Assembly: GCF_034366625.1 (NCBI RefSeq)
Contig: NZ_JAXMIH010000008.1
Coordinates: 62,001 to 126,000, forward strand
Length of the DNA: 64,000 nt
From: Prosthecobacter sp.
GTDB lineage: Bacteria; Verrucomicrobiota; Verrucomicrobiia; Verrucomicrobiales; Verrucomicrobiaceae
Direction: 5' to 3'
The notes under the pieces are model-generated. The model was not told the DNA's origin and did not search any database. It worked only from the letters and a program-made list of their open reading frames with translations. Made by a program: the position numbers and the translations under genes. Within the stretch, counting starts at the first letter, position 1. Each line of letters begins with the position of its first letter. Shown here piece by piece: positions 51,848 through 59,550 of the stretch.

Positions 51848-52554
51848 AAACTCACATCGGCACCTTTCTCTCCATCGGATCACCTGCGGTTACGGAACTC
51901 GCAGCGGAATGCGGCTTTGACTGGGTTCTCATCGACTTGGAGCACGGCTGTGAATCCGAAGCAGCATTACCAAACCAACTGCGCGCCCTGCGTGGCAGCC
52001 AGACGCTGGCGATTGTGCGCGTGAGTGCTCCGCATCCTGATTTGATCAGCCGAGTGCTCGACTGGGGCGCGGACGGCATCATGGTGCCGCATGTGAACAC
52101 CGTCGCGGAAGCGCAGCATTGCGTTGATGCCGCCTACTATCCGCCGAAAGGCCATCGTGGCGTCTCACGCACCGTTCGAGCTTATGGCTACGGCATGAGA
52201 CTTCCGGCGGGTGCGATGCCGAAGCCGATCATCCTCGCTCAAATCGAAACAGCCGATGCGGTGGCAAATGCGGATCAAATCGCTGCGGTGGAGGGCATTG
52301 ATGCTCTGTTCATTGGCCCGGCAGATTTGAGCTACGACTTGAAGGCCCGGAACTCACCGCTGCCTTATGATGACTGCGTGAACACCATCGTGAAAGCCAC
52401 GAAGGTTCACGGCAAAGGCTGCGGCATCCTCGTGCGGCATGCGGATGATCAGGCGAAGCTGCTCGAAATGGGCTTTACTTGGCTGGCGATGGATTCTGAT
52501 CTGTCGCTCGTGCGAGAGGGCTTCAAACGGAATCTGGCAGCGGCGCGGAAATAG
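51844..52554 (+). CDS. HpcH/HpaI-family aldolase
   Basis: A 236-aa metal-dependent class II aldolase. Motifs: FDWVLIDLEHGCES (active-site Glu/His region), GADGIMVPHVNTVAEA, the metal ligand Glu in LAQIETADAVAN, and FIGPADLSYDL with the ligand Asp. Family members (RhmA, HpcH, GarL) cleave 2-keto-3-deoxy acids to pyruvate and an aldehyde. It overlaps the kinase-like gene by 4 nt (ATGA) and ends the operon that starts with the triple-propeller gene. Confidence 0.88.
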   Translation: MKTHIGTFLSIGSPAVTELAAECGFDWVLIDLEHGCESEAALPNQLRALRGSQTLAIVRVSAPHPDLISRVLDWGADGIMVPHVNTVAEAQHCVDAAYYPPKGHRGVSRTVRAYGYGMRLPAGAMPKPIILAQIETADAVANADQIAAVEGIDALFIGPADLSYDLKARNSPLPYDDCVNTIVKATKVHGKGCGILVRHADDQAKLLEMGFTWLAMDSDLSLVREGFKRNLAAARK

Positions 52555-52603
52555 TCGGACTTTTTTCTGCACGGCAGGCTTTTTTGCCTACCCTCGCGGC
52601 CCC

Positions 52604-53005
52604 ATGACCGCATCCCCCCAAATCAAATCCAAGATCGTCGAACTGTGCGAAACCCTCGTGGCCGACAGCGACGTGCAAAGCGCCCGCGAGAAGGCCGAGG
52701 CCTTCCTCGCCAATGAAGAGGCCGTGTCGCTCTACCGCGAGATGGCGACGATGGGCCGTGCCCTGCACCAGAAGCAGCACAATGGCGAAGAACCCACCGG
52801 CGAGGAAATCAGCCGCTTCACCGATCTGCAGGACAGTTGCGATGCGAATCCGGCCATCCTGAGCTTCATCGAGGCACAGGACGTGCTGCGCGGCATCGCC
52901 GAGGTGGTGACGAGTTTTGTCGGCAAGAGCCTGGAGCGCGGACAGGTGCCGACTGAGGCGGAAATCTTCTCCAAGGGCTGTGGCGAAGGCTGCGGTTGCC
53001 ACTAA
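52604..53005 (+). CDS. YlbF/YmcA-family protein with Cys-rich tail
   Basis: A 133-aa cytoplasmic, mostly helical protein. The core (about residues 8-118) fits the Com_YlbF family: VDDS-type helix KIVELCETLVAD, EKAEAFLANEEAVSLYREM, and LSFIEAQDVLRGIAEVV. It ends in a cysteine-rich FSKGCGEGCGCH. In Bacillus, YlbF, YmcA and YaaT form a complex that binds iron-sulfur clusters and tunes RNase Y and development. The Cys tail suggests metal or Fe-S binding here too. The ATG at 52604 is the only reasonable start, 49 nt after the aldolase gene. Confidence 0.75.
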   Translation: MTASPQIKSKIVELCETLVADSDVQSAREKAEAFLANEEAVSLYREMATMGRALHQKQHNGEEPTGEEISRFTDLQDSCDANPAILSFIEAQDVLRGIAEVVTSFVGKSLERGQVPTEAEIFSKGCGEGCGCH

Positions 53006-53018
53006 ACCATCGCGTGTG

Positions 53019-53921
53019 ATGAAAGCGCTCGCCCTGCTCGCCTCGCTGCTGTTTTGCGCCTCAGCCTTCGCGGGCGAGGCGAAGACGGTCCGCATCCTCA
53101 CCATCGGGAACAGTTTCTCCCGCAACGCGACCAATCATCTCGATGATCTCGCGTTGGCGGGCGGACACACGTTGATTCACACGCCGCTGGTGATCGGTGG
53201 CGCGTCGTTCCAGGTGCATGCGGACAAAGCGAAGGCGGAGGGCAAGGCGCGGCTGTACACGAATGGGCGTGATTTGGTCGCGAATCTCACGGCAGAGAAG
53301 TGGGACTACGTCACGATCCAGCAGGCGAGCATCAAGAGCCACGATTTTGCCACCTACCAGCCGTATGCGGGCATCCTGCGCGATTACATCACCAAGCGTG
53401 CGCCGCAGGCGAAGCTGCTGATTCATCAAACGTGGGTGTATCGGAAAGATGATCCGCGTTTTACGAAGCCATCGGACAAAGCGGGTGAGCCGAAGACGCA
53501 GGAGGAGATGTATCGTGGTTTGACCGCCGCCTACGACAAGATCGCCGCTGAACTCGGCGGGAAGGTGATTCCGGTGGGCGATGCGCTTTTCATGGCCGAT
53601 ACGGATGCGACCTGGGGCTATCAAACCGACACGTCCTTTGATCCCAAGACCGCGAAACAGCCCGCGTTGCCGAATCAGACGCATTCGCTACACGTCGGCT
53701 GGCGCTGGGCGAAGTCGAAGGATGGCAAGAAGATCACGCTCGGCATGGACGGGCATCACGCGAACACGGCGGGCGAATATCTCGGCGCCTGTGTCTGGTA
53801 TGAGGTGCTGTTTGGAGAGAGCGCTGTCGGCAACAGCTACATCCCGAAAGGCTTCGATGCCACCTACGCCCGTTTTTTGCAGGAAACGGCACACAAGGCC
53901 GTGCAGGCGCGGGCGAAATGA
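53019..53921 (+). CDS. Secreted DUF4886/SGNH-like protein
   Basis: A 300-aa exported protein; ATG at 53019 starts the signal peptide MKALALLASLLFCASAFAG. RILTIGNSFSRNATNHL is the DUF4886 opening with the SGNH-type Ser, followed by VTIQQAS, HQTWVYRKDDPRF and the C-terminal GMDGHHANTAGEYLGA, where a Asp-x-x-His pair is likely. DUF4886 belongs to the SGNH hydrolases, but substrate is not known. It starts 13 nt after the YlbF-like gene. Confidence 0.78.
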   Translation: MKALALLASLLFCASAFAGEAKTVRILTIGNSFSRNATNHLDDLALAGGHTLIHTPLVIGGASFQVHADKAKAEGKARLYTNGRDLVANLTAEKWDYVTIQQASIKSHDFATYQPYAGILRDYITKRAPQAKLLIHQTWVYRKDDPRFTKPSDKAGEPKTQEEMYRGLTAAYDKIAAELGGKVIPVGDALFMADTDATWGYQTDTSFDPKTAKQPALPNQTHSLHVGWRWAKSKDGKKITLGMDGHHANTAGEYLGACVWYEVLFGESAVGNSYIPKGFDATYARFLQETAHKAVQARAK

Positions 53922-53947
53922 TGTCCAAAACAGCGCGGCGGTGTCCT
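53921..53947 (+). promoter_or_regulatory. TGTCCAAA-N15-CCT element, copy 1
   Basis: ATGTCCAAA (53921-53929) and CCT (53945-53947) with 15 nt between, 10 nt before the FAD oxidoreductase ATG. The same arrangement occurs at 57045-57071 and 58177-58203. It may be a shared promoter or regulator site. Confidence 0.35.
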
Positions 53948-53957
53948 ATTGAAAGCC

Positions 53958-56003
53958 ATGACACGTTTTGCCATCCTGTTCTTCGCCCTCAGTCTCTGCG
54001 CGCATGCCGCCACGGAGGCGGATGTGATTGTTTATGGAGCCACGCCGGGCGGGTTTTGTGCCGCCATTGCCGCGGCGCGTGAGGGAGCGTCCGTGATCCT
54101 GCTGGAGCCGACGGCTCATGTCGGGGGCGTGAATACAGGAGGGCTTTGCTTCAGCGACTCGAATCAAACGGTGCGCAGCACGGTGCTGGGTTTGTTTGAT
54201 GAATGGCACTCTCGTGTCGAAAAGGACTACCAGCGGCGAGGCGTCGAACTGCCTTACAAGGTAAGCGAGAAGGATCACAAGCACTGGACCTATGAGCCTC
54301 ACGTCGCGGCAAAGATCACGAAGGAGATGCTTGATGAAGCTGGCGTGAAGGTGCTGACGAAGCGCGTGCTCAAGTCAGTGATCAAAGACGGCGCACACAT
54401 CACGAAGCTCACGACGAGTGAGGGCGACTTCGCGGCCAAAGTCTTCATCGACGGCACCTACGAGGGCGATTTTATGGCCGCAGCCGGCGTGAACTGGACG
54501 ATTGGCCGCGAGGGGCGAAAAGAGTTCGGTGAGTCGCTGGCCGGGAAGCAGTACCCGAAGGCGAAGATGGCGATTTCGGGCCTCGGAACCGATGGCAAGC
54601 CGCTGCCGCTCGTCACCACGACGGATGCCGGCCCCGACGAGGCAGGCGACAAAAACGTGATGGTCTATAGCTTCCGTCTCTGTGTGACGAAAGACCCGGC
54701 GAACCGCGTGCCGTTTCCGAAGCCCGCGAACTACGATCCGGCACGATTTGAGGTCGTGAGGCATTACTTTGCGCAGGAAAAGCGACCGCATCAGCTGTGG
54801 GACCTGTATCCGCTGCCGGGGAACAAGTTCGACGCGAACAACGGCATCGGGAAACAGTTCTCCATGGGGCTCGTTGGTGCCTGCAATGGCTGGAGCGAGG
54901 CGGATGAGGCGGGTCGCGCGAAGATCTGGGAGGCGCACAAGCAATACACGTTGGAGATGCATCACTTCCTCAGCACCGATCCCGCCGTGCCGGTCGCGAT
55001 TCGCGAGGAATACGCGCAGATCGGCCTCTGCCGCGATGAATTTCCCGAATACGGCCACTGGTCCCCGCAGCTCTACGTCCGCGAAGGCCGCCGCATGATC
55101 GGCGAATACGTCGTCTCGCAGAAAGACATCATGGATGAGCCGAAAAAGGACGATGCCATCGTTGTGTCATCCTTCCCTATCGACTCGCACGACTGCCAGC
55201 GCGTCGGAACGGGAGAAATGGTCGTCAATGAAGGCACCATCATGCCAGTGCGCATTCCAGGCCGCAGACACGGTTATGCGTATCACATCCCGTATCGCGC
55301 CATCACGCCGAAGGCGGCCGAATGCTCGAACTTGCTCGTGCCTGTGGCGCTCTCCTGCACCCACGTTGGCATCTCCTCGATCCGTGTGGAGCCGACGTGG
55401 ATGATCCTCGGCCAGAGCGCCGGCATTGCGGCGGCGATGAGCGCCAAACAAAACCTCGCGGTCCAAAAGCTGCCGTATCCGGCTTTGCGTGAGCGACTGC
55501 TCGCACAAAAGCAGGTGCTCGACTTACCTGTCCTCGCCGATCTGCCACCCGAACCGAAAGGCGCGGTGAACATCGACCCCAAGACGCTTCCCGGCATCGT
55601 GCTCGACGACAAGCAGGCCGAGCTGAAAGGCGAATGGAGCCACTCCTCCGGCTTCAAGCCGCACATCGGCACAGGCTACCTGCATGACGACAAGCGCGGT
55701 GACGGCCAGTCCATCGCCATCTTCCGCTTCAAAGCCCCGAAGCGAGGAAAATACGACCTCCGCATGGCCTACTCTGCCCATGAAACCCGCGCCACGAAAG
55801 TGCCGGTGACGATTGAAAGCGGGGGCCGCAAAACCGAGATCAAAGTCGATCAAACACAGCCGCTCCCCGCTGGCGAAGCCTTCCGAAGCATCGGCACTGT
55901 CGAACTCGATGCTGGTTCTGAAACGAAGATCACCGTCAGCAACACGGGAACGGACGGCTTTGTGATTTTGGATGCGCTGCAACTCAATCCCGCCAAGGAT
56001 TGA
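53958..56003 (+). CDS. Secreted FAD-dependent oxidoreductase with golvesin-like C-terminal domain
   Basis: A 681-aa exported flavoprotein (ATG 53958; signal MTRFAILFFALSLCAHA). The FAD fold begins ADVIVYGATPGGFCAAIAAAREG, then HVGGVNTGGLCFSD; the C-terminal flavin segment is GRRHGYAYHIPYRAI and MILGQSAGIAAAMS. This is the PF12831-type flavoprotein group common in Verrucomicrobial glycan clusters. Residues ~540-680 are a beta-sandwich resembling the golvesin/Xly C-terminal domain (KGEWSHSSGFKPHIGTGYLHD, DGFVILDALQLNP), probably carbohydrate-binding. A degraded copy of the end of this domain lies at 57076. Confidence 0.85.
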   Translation: MTRFAILFFALSLCAHAATEADVIVYGATPGGFCAAIAAAREGASVILLEPTAHVGGVNTGGLCFSDSNQTVRSTVLGLFDEWHSRVEKDYQRRGVELPYKVSEKDHKHWTYEPHVAAKITKEMLDEAGVKVLTKRVLKSVIKDGAHITKLTTSEGDFAAKVFIDGTYEGDFMAAAGVNWTIGREGRKEFGESLAGKQYPKAKMAISGLGTDGKPLPLVTTTDAGPDEAGDKNVMVYSFRLCVTKDPANRVPFPKPANYDPARFEVVRHYFAQEKRPHQLWDLYPLPGNKFDANNGIGKQFSMGLVGACNGWSEADEAGRAKIWEAHKQYTLEMHHFLSTDPAVPVAIREEYAQIGLCRDEFPEYGHWSPQLYVREGRRMIGEYVVSQKDIMDEPKKDDAIVVSSFPIDSHDCQRVGTGEMVVNEGTIMPVRIPGRRHGYAYHIPYRAITPKAAECSNLLVPVALSCTHVGISSIRVEPTWMILGQSAGIAAAMSAKQNLAVQKLPYPALRERLLAQKQVLDLPVLADLPPEPKGAVNIDPKTLPGIVLDDKQAELKGEWSHSSGFKPHIGTGYLHDDKRGDGQSIAIFRFKAPKRGKYDLRMAYSAHETRATKVPVTIESGGRKTEIKVDQTQPLPAGEAFRSIGTVELDAGSETKITVSNTGTDGFVILDALQLNPAKD

Positions 56004-56010
56004 GCGCCGC

Positions 56011-57036
56011 ATGACTCGTTTCGTTTTCGCTCTCGTCCTGTTTTGCACCGCCGTTCGTGCCCAGCCCTTCGCGTGGGGCGTCAACGGTCATCCCGTGTCG
56101 CAGGAAGGCTACTGGCAGGTGCCGCTGACGACGCAGTTGGATTGGGTGAAGGAACTGGGTGCCGGATGGTATCGCTGCGACATCAGTGCGGCCTCGTTTC
56201 AGGCGAACACGGCGCGGATCGACGAACTGCTGGCCGAGGCGGAGAAGCGCGGGATCAGGCTGCTGCCGGTGCTCGTGCCCGGTGCGGAGTTGATGTCTGA
56301 AAAGACATCGCTGCCACAGCTCCAGGCCGCTGCATCTGAGTTTGCCCGTGCCATCGTCAGCCGCTACCGAGGTCGCATCACCCATTGGGAGCTGGGGAAC
56401 GAGCTCGATCTCTTCGCCCTCATCAGGAAGGGCGAGACCACACGCGGCGGGAAGCTGTGGGAATGGGACGGCGCTCCGGATGGCAGCAGCGCGGATGATT
56501 ATCATCATGGCCGCTATGAACGCGCCCGCGCCTTCATCCAAGGTTTGCAGGGAGGTGTGAAGAACGCTGATCCTGCCGCGCTCACGCTCGTGGACACGGC
56601 GGGCTGGCTGCACCACGGCTTCATCGAGCGGCTGGTGAATGAGAATCGCGTGCCCTTCGACATCCTGGCCTGGCACTGGTATTCCGAAATGGGTGACATG
56701 ACAAAAGTGCGCGGCACGCTCGATCTCATCGCGCTGCTGAAAGGCTACGGCAAACCGCTCTGGATCACCGAGATCAACCGTCGTGATGGCAGCAAAGGCG
56801 GGCAGGAGCAGGAAGCGGCGGATTATCTGGCAGCGACAGCGAAACAGCTTCGCGAGCATCCCGCTGTCGAGGCATTCTTCGTCTATGAACTGCTCGATGA
56901 GCCGTATTTCGGCGCGGATGGCGAGTCCGACTACGGACTCGTTAAAATCTCGCGCGAAGGCGGCTCCGGCTGGAAAGACAGCGGGAAGAAACTGGCCTTT
57001 GAGAAGCTGCGTGAGGTCATTCAGTCGCAAAAATAA
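56011..57036 (+). CDS. Secreted clan GH-A glycoside hydrolase
   Basis: A 341-aa exported (beta/alpha)8 glycosidase from the ATG at 56011 (signal MTRFVFALVLFCTAVRAQ). Acid/base in THWELGNELDLF (Asn-Glu) and nucleophile in LWITEINRRDG, the paired Glu of clan GH-A; AWHWYSEMG lies on the barrel between them. It is closest in layout to GH39/GH5-like enzymes, but the exact family cannot be fixed. It begins 8 nt after the flavoprotein gene, so the two are cotranscribed. Confidence 0.75.
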   Translation: MTRFVFALVLFCTAVRAQPFAWGVNGHPVSQEGYWQVPLTTQLDWVKELGAGWYRCDISAASFQANTARIDELLAEAEKRGIRLLPVLVPGAELMSEKTSLPQLQAAASEFARAIVSRYRGRITHWELGNELDLFALIRKGETTRGGKLWEWDGAPDGSSADDYHHGRYERARAFIQGLQGGVKNADPAALTLVDTAGWLHHGFIERLVNENRVPFDILAWHWYSEMGDMTKVRGTLDLIALLKGYGKPLWITEINRRDGSKGGQEQEAADYLAATAKQLREHPAVEAFFVYELLDEPYFGADGESDYGLVKISREGGSGWKDSGKKLAFEKLREVIQSQK

Positions 57037-57044
57037 GGCCGATC

Positions 57045-57071
57045 ATGTCCAAACGCTCGTTTGAGCGTCCT
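57045..57071 (+). promoter_or_regulatory. TGTCCAAA-N15-CCT element, copy 2
   Basis: ATGTCCAAA (57045-57053) and CCT (57069-57071). Within it is a perfect palindrome CAAACG-CT-CGTTTG (57050-57063), which could be an operator. The next gene starts at 57228. Confidence 0.35.
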
Positions 57072-57075
57072 GAGG

Positions 57076-57151
57076 AAGATCATCGTTCACGAACAAAGAG
57101 ACAGATGGCTTCATCATCCTGGATGCGCTGCAACTGCTGCCCGCGCCTTGA
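57076..57151 (+). pseudogene. Remnant of a golvesin-like domain 3' end
   Basis: From 57101 a frame reads TDGFIILDALQLLPAP and stops, almost the same as TDGFVILDALQLNPAKD at the end of the flavoprotein gene at 53958. Upstream similarity (AAGATCATCGTTCAC versus AAGATCACCGTCAGC) is in another frame, so about one base has been gained. The nucleotides GGATGCGCTGCAACT are identical in both. It is a degraded 3' piece of a gene in the gap between the glycosidase and esterase genes. Confidence 0.65.
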
Positions 57152-57227
57152 TGGCAAAATGGGCAAGATTTTGTGTAACCGATGCCTCTGGTCGGCATTT
57201 CATGAGGCGACGCGCTCCCTCGCCCAA

Positions 57228-58133
57228 ATGAAACACCCCATGCTCAAAACGCTCACCCTTCTCGTCGCCATCACCTGCCTGACGAGTTCCACCTTCGGCC
57301 AAGGACCGCTGATCGAACGGCTGCGTGAACGCATGGCGGCACGAAAAGGCTCGGTTGACTCGGTCGAACTGAGCTACGGCAAAGACCCGCTGCAAAAGCT
57401 CGATTATTGGAAGCCGATGAAGGCCGGATCGCCACTGGTGATCTTTGTGCATGGCGGCGGCTGGAAGAGGGGTGACAAAAGGAACGCCACAGGCGAGGAA
57501 AAGCCGGGGCATTATCTCCAGCAGGGCTATGCCTTTGCCTCGATCAACTATCGCCTCGTGCCCGCCGCCACGGTGGAGCAGCAGGCGCAGGATGTGGCGG
57601 ATGCCATCGCGCATCTCATCGGTCGTGCGGAGTCACTTGGCTTTGACGCTACTCGGGTCGTGCTGATGGGACACAGCGCCGGGGCGCACCTGTCAGCGCT
57701 CGTCGGCACGGACATGCAGTATCTGAAAAAGGCCGGGCTGCGGCCTCAGTCGTTGCGCGGCGTGATCCCGCTCGATGGCGCGTGCTACGATGTGCCACGC
57801 CAGATCGCGCAGGGCGGTGATTTCATGCATGACACCTACATTCAGGCATTTGGCAGCGAAAAGGAACGGCAGCTTGCGCTATCACCCACGGCGCAGGCCG
57901 CCGCTCCAAACGCTCCCGCGTTTCTGATCCTGCATGTGCAGCGGGTCGATGGCACGGCGCAATCGCGGGCGCTTGGCGAGGCCTTGCAAAAGGCAGGAAC
58001 GCCCGCCGAGGTGCGCGGCTTTGACGGTGTGGGTCTCAGAGGTCACGCCGAGATTAATCGCCGCCTCGGCGACCCTGCCTATGCCGCGACTCCGGTCGTG
58101 GACGAGTGGCTGGAACGCGTGTTTGCGAAGTGA
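57228..58133 (+). CDS. Secreted alpha/beta-hydrolase (esterase/lipase family)
   Basis: A 301-aa exported esterase from the ATG at 57228 (another at 57240); signal MLKTLTLLVAITCLTSSTFG. Oxyanion motif VIFVHGGGWKRGDK, nucleophile elbow VLMGHSAGAHLSAL, and the C-terminal His in GLRGHAEINRRLG give a complete carboxylesterase/BD-FAE-type layout (GxSxG with HGGG). It is preceded by 190 nt with a pseudogene remnant and an operator-like element. Confidence 0.82.
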   Translation: MKHPMLKTLTLLVAITCLTSSTFGQGPLIERLRERMAARKGSVDSVELSYGKDPLQKLDYWKPMKAGSPLVIFVHGGGWKRGDKRNATGEEKPGHYLQQGYAFASINYRLVPAATVEQQAQDVADAIAHLIGRAESLGFDATRVVLMGHSAGAHLSALVGTDMQYLKKAGLRPQSLRGVIPLDGACYDVPRQIAQGGDFMHDTYIQAFGSEKERQLALSPTAQAAAPNAPAFLILHVQRVDGTAQSRALGEALQKAGTPAEVRGFDGVGLRGHAEINRRLGDPAYAATPVVDEWLERVFAK

Positions 58134-58176
58134 AAGCGGACGCGAATCATGTAATAGAAGGAAAAGCGGCCAGATC

Positions 58177-58203
58177 GTGTCCAAATGGTCGTTGCAGCAA
58201 CCT
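58177..58203 (+). promoter_or_regulatory. TGTCCAAA-N15-CCT element, copy 3
   Basis: GTGTCCAAA (58177-58185) and CCT (58201-58203), followed by GAAGAAG and the ATG at 58222. Both this copy and copy 2 are preceded by GATC. Confidence 0.35.
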
Positions 58204-58221
58204 GAAGAAGCTTTCCCAACC

Positions 58222-59490
58222 ATGCACACCCGCCGCCACTTCATCTCCGCCATCACCGCCGCGCTTGGCGGTTCCGTTTTTGCCGCGAATGGCAAGCCCA
58301 AGACCATCGTGCTGCAATCCGCGTGGGATACGGTGAACATCGGCGACATCGGCCACACGCCGGGCACGCTGCGAGTGATCGAGCAGCATCTGCCCGAGGT
58401 GAAGATCGTGCTGTGGGCGATGAAGCTCGATGATCGTGTCACCGCGATGCTGAAGGCGCGCTTCCCCAAAGTGACCATCCTCCAAGGCAGCCTCCTCAAA
58501 GATGGCGAGAAAGACGAAGTGCTGAAGCAAGCTGTCAAAGATTGCGACTTCTTCATCCGCAACTCCGGCATGGGCCAGGACATCACCCACATGCAGTTTT
58601 GCCAAAAGCACGGCAAGCCCTACGGCCTGTTTGGTCAGTCCTTCTTCCCCAGCATGGTCGAAGGCAAGGGCGCGGAGGAGCGCATCGCGCTGCTGAATGG
58701 CGCGTCCTTCATCTACACCCGCGAGACGAAGACACTGAAAATTCTCCAGGGCGCGGGCATCAAGGCCGCCGCGTTGCAGTTCGGCCCCGATGGCTGCTTC
58801 GGTATCGACGTGCGTGATGACGAACGCGGACTCGCGACGATGAAGAAGCTCGGTCTGGAAGACCGGAAGTTCATTACCATCCAACTGCGCACCAACACCG
58901 CCAAACTCCCCGGCGTGGATGACACACGCACGCCGAAGCTCAACCCGCTGCACCCCACGCCCGAGCAGATCGCCGATGACGAGCGTCGCGCCGCGAAGTA
59001 TCGCGAGCTGATCACACTGTGGGTGAAAAAAACCGGCCACAAGGTGCTCATCGCGCCGGAAGTGAAGAAGGAGATGGAGCACAACAAGCGTCTTATCCAC
59101 GATCTGCTGCCGCCGGAGATTCAAAAGCACGTCGTGAACCTGGAGTATTTCTGGAACGCCGACGAGGCCGCTTCCATCTTCGCGCGAGCGCACACCATCG
59201 TCTGCCACGAGCCGCATTCACCGATCATCGCGCTGGCGAACGGCACGCCGATCATCCACACCTACTCCGAGTTCCACTCGCCGAAGTGCTGGATGTTCCA
59301 GGACATCGGCCTGCCCGAATGGCTGCTCGAAATGGACGAAACTCCTGTCGAGAAGATGGCTGAGACGCTGTTAGCCATTGATGCCGACTATCCCGCTGCT
59401 CAGGCGAAAGTGAAAAGGGCCATGGCCTATGTGCATGAGTGCTTCGCTGGCTCGATGAAGCATGTGAAGAGCGTGCTGGCAGAGCAGTAA
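58222..59490 (+). CDS. Polysaccharide pyruvyl transferase-like protein with Tat signal
   Basis: A 422-aa protein from the ATG at 58222. The start MHTRRHFISAITAALGGSVF is a twin-arginine signal. The body resembles the polysaccharide pyruvyl transferase (CsaB-like) family: AWDTVNIGDIGHTPG, a FFIRNSGMGQDI segment, and the C-terminal VCHEPHSPIIALANGTP that corresponds to the conserved donor-site region. Such enzymes add pyruvyl ketals to glycans in the cytoplasm, so the export signal is odd and the reaction uncertain. A TGTCCAAA element lies just upstream. Confidence 0.68.
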   Translation: MHTRRHFISAITAALGGSVFAANGKPKTIVLQSAWDTVNIGDIGHTPGTLRVIEQHLPEVKIVLWAMKLDDRVTAMLKARFPKVTILQGSLLKDGEKDEVLKQAVKDCDFFIRNSGMGQDITHMQFCQKHGKPYGLFGQSFFPSMVEGKGAEERIALLNGASFIYTRETKTLKILQGAGIKAAALQFGPDGCFGIDVRDDERGLATMKKLGLEDRKFITIQLRTNTAKLPGVDDTRTPKLNPLHPTPEQIADDERRAAKYRELITLWVKKTGHKVLIAPEVKKEMEHNKRLIHDLLPPEIQKHVVNLEYFWNADEAASIFARAHTIVCHEPHSPIIALANGTPIIHTYSEFHSPKCWMFQDIGLPEWLLEMDETPVEKMAETLLAIDADYPAAQAKVKRAMAYVHECFAGSMKHVKSVLAEQ

Positions 59491-59525
59491 GCCTGCGAAG
59501 GCCACGAAAAAAGCTCGGGAGGACT

Positions 59526-59550
59526 GGCTCCGCACACGTTTTACGGAGCC
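59526..59550. terminator. Hairpin at the end of the Ser/Thr-rich protein gene
   Basis: GGCTCCG (59526-59532) and CGGAGCC (59544-59550) form a perfect 7-bp stem around an 11-nt loop that holds the stop codon of the leftward gene. A T-rich run follows at a distance. It may end transcription of both converging genes; weak evidence. Confidence 0.3.

Noticed and set aside
52575-52600. Strong terminator after the aldolase gene (GGCAGGC-T6-GCCTACC)
   Set aside because: Stem has a mismatch and the T-run is in the loop, not after the stem; too weak to call.
57045-57227. Longer N-terminus for the esterase starting at 57045
   Set aside because: The extra 61 residues are Cys/Arg-rich translation of a pseudogene remnant and regulatory element; the ATG at 57228 begins a signal peptide.
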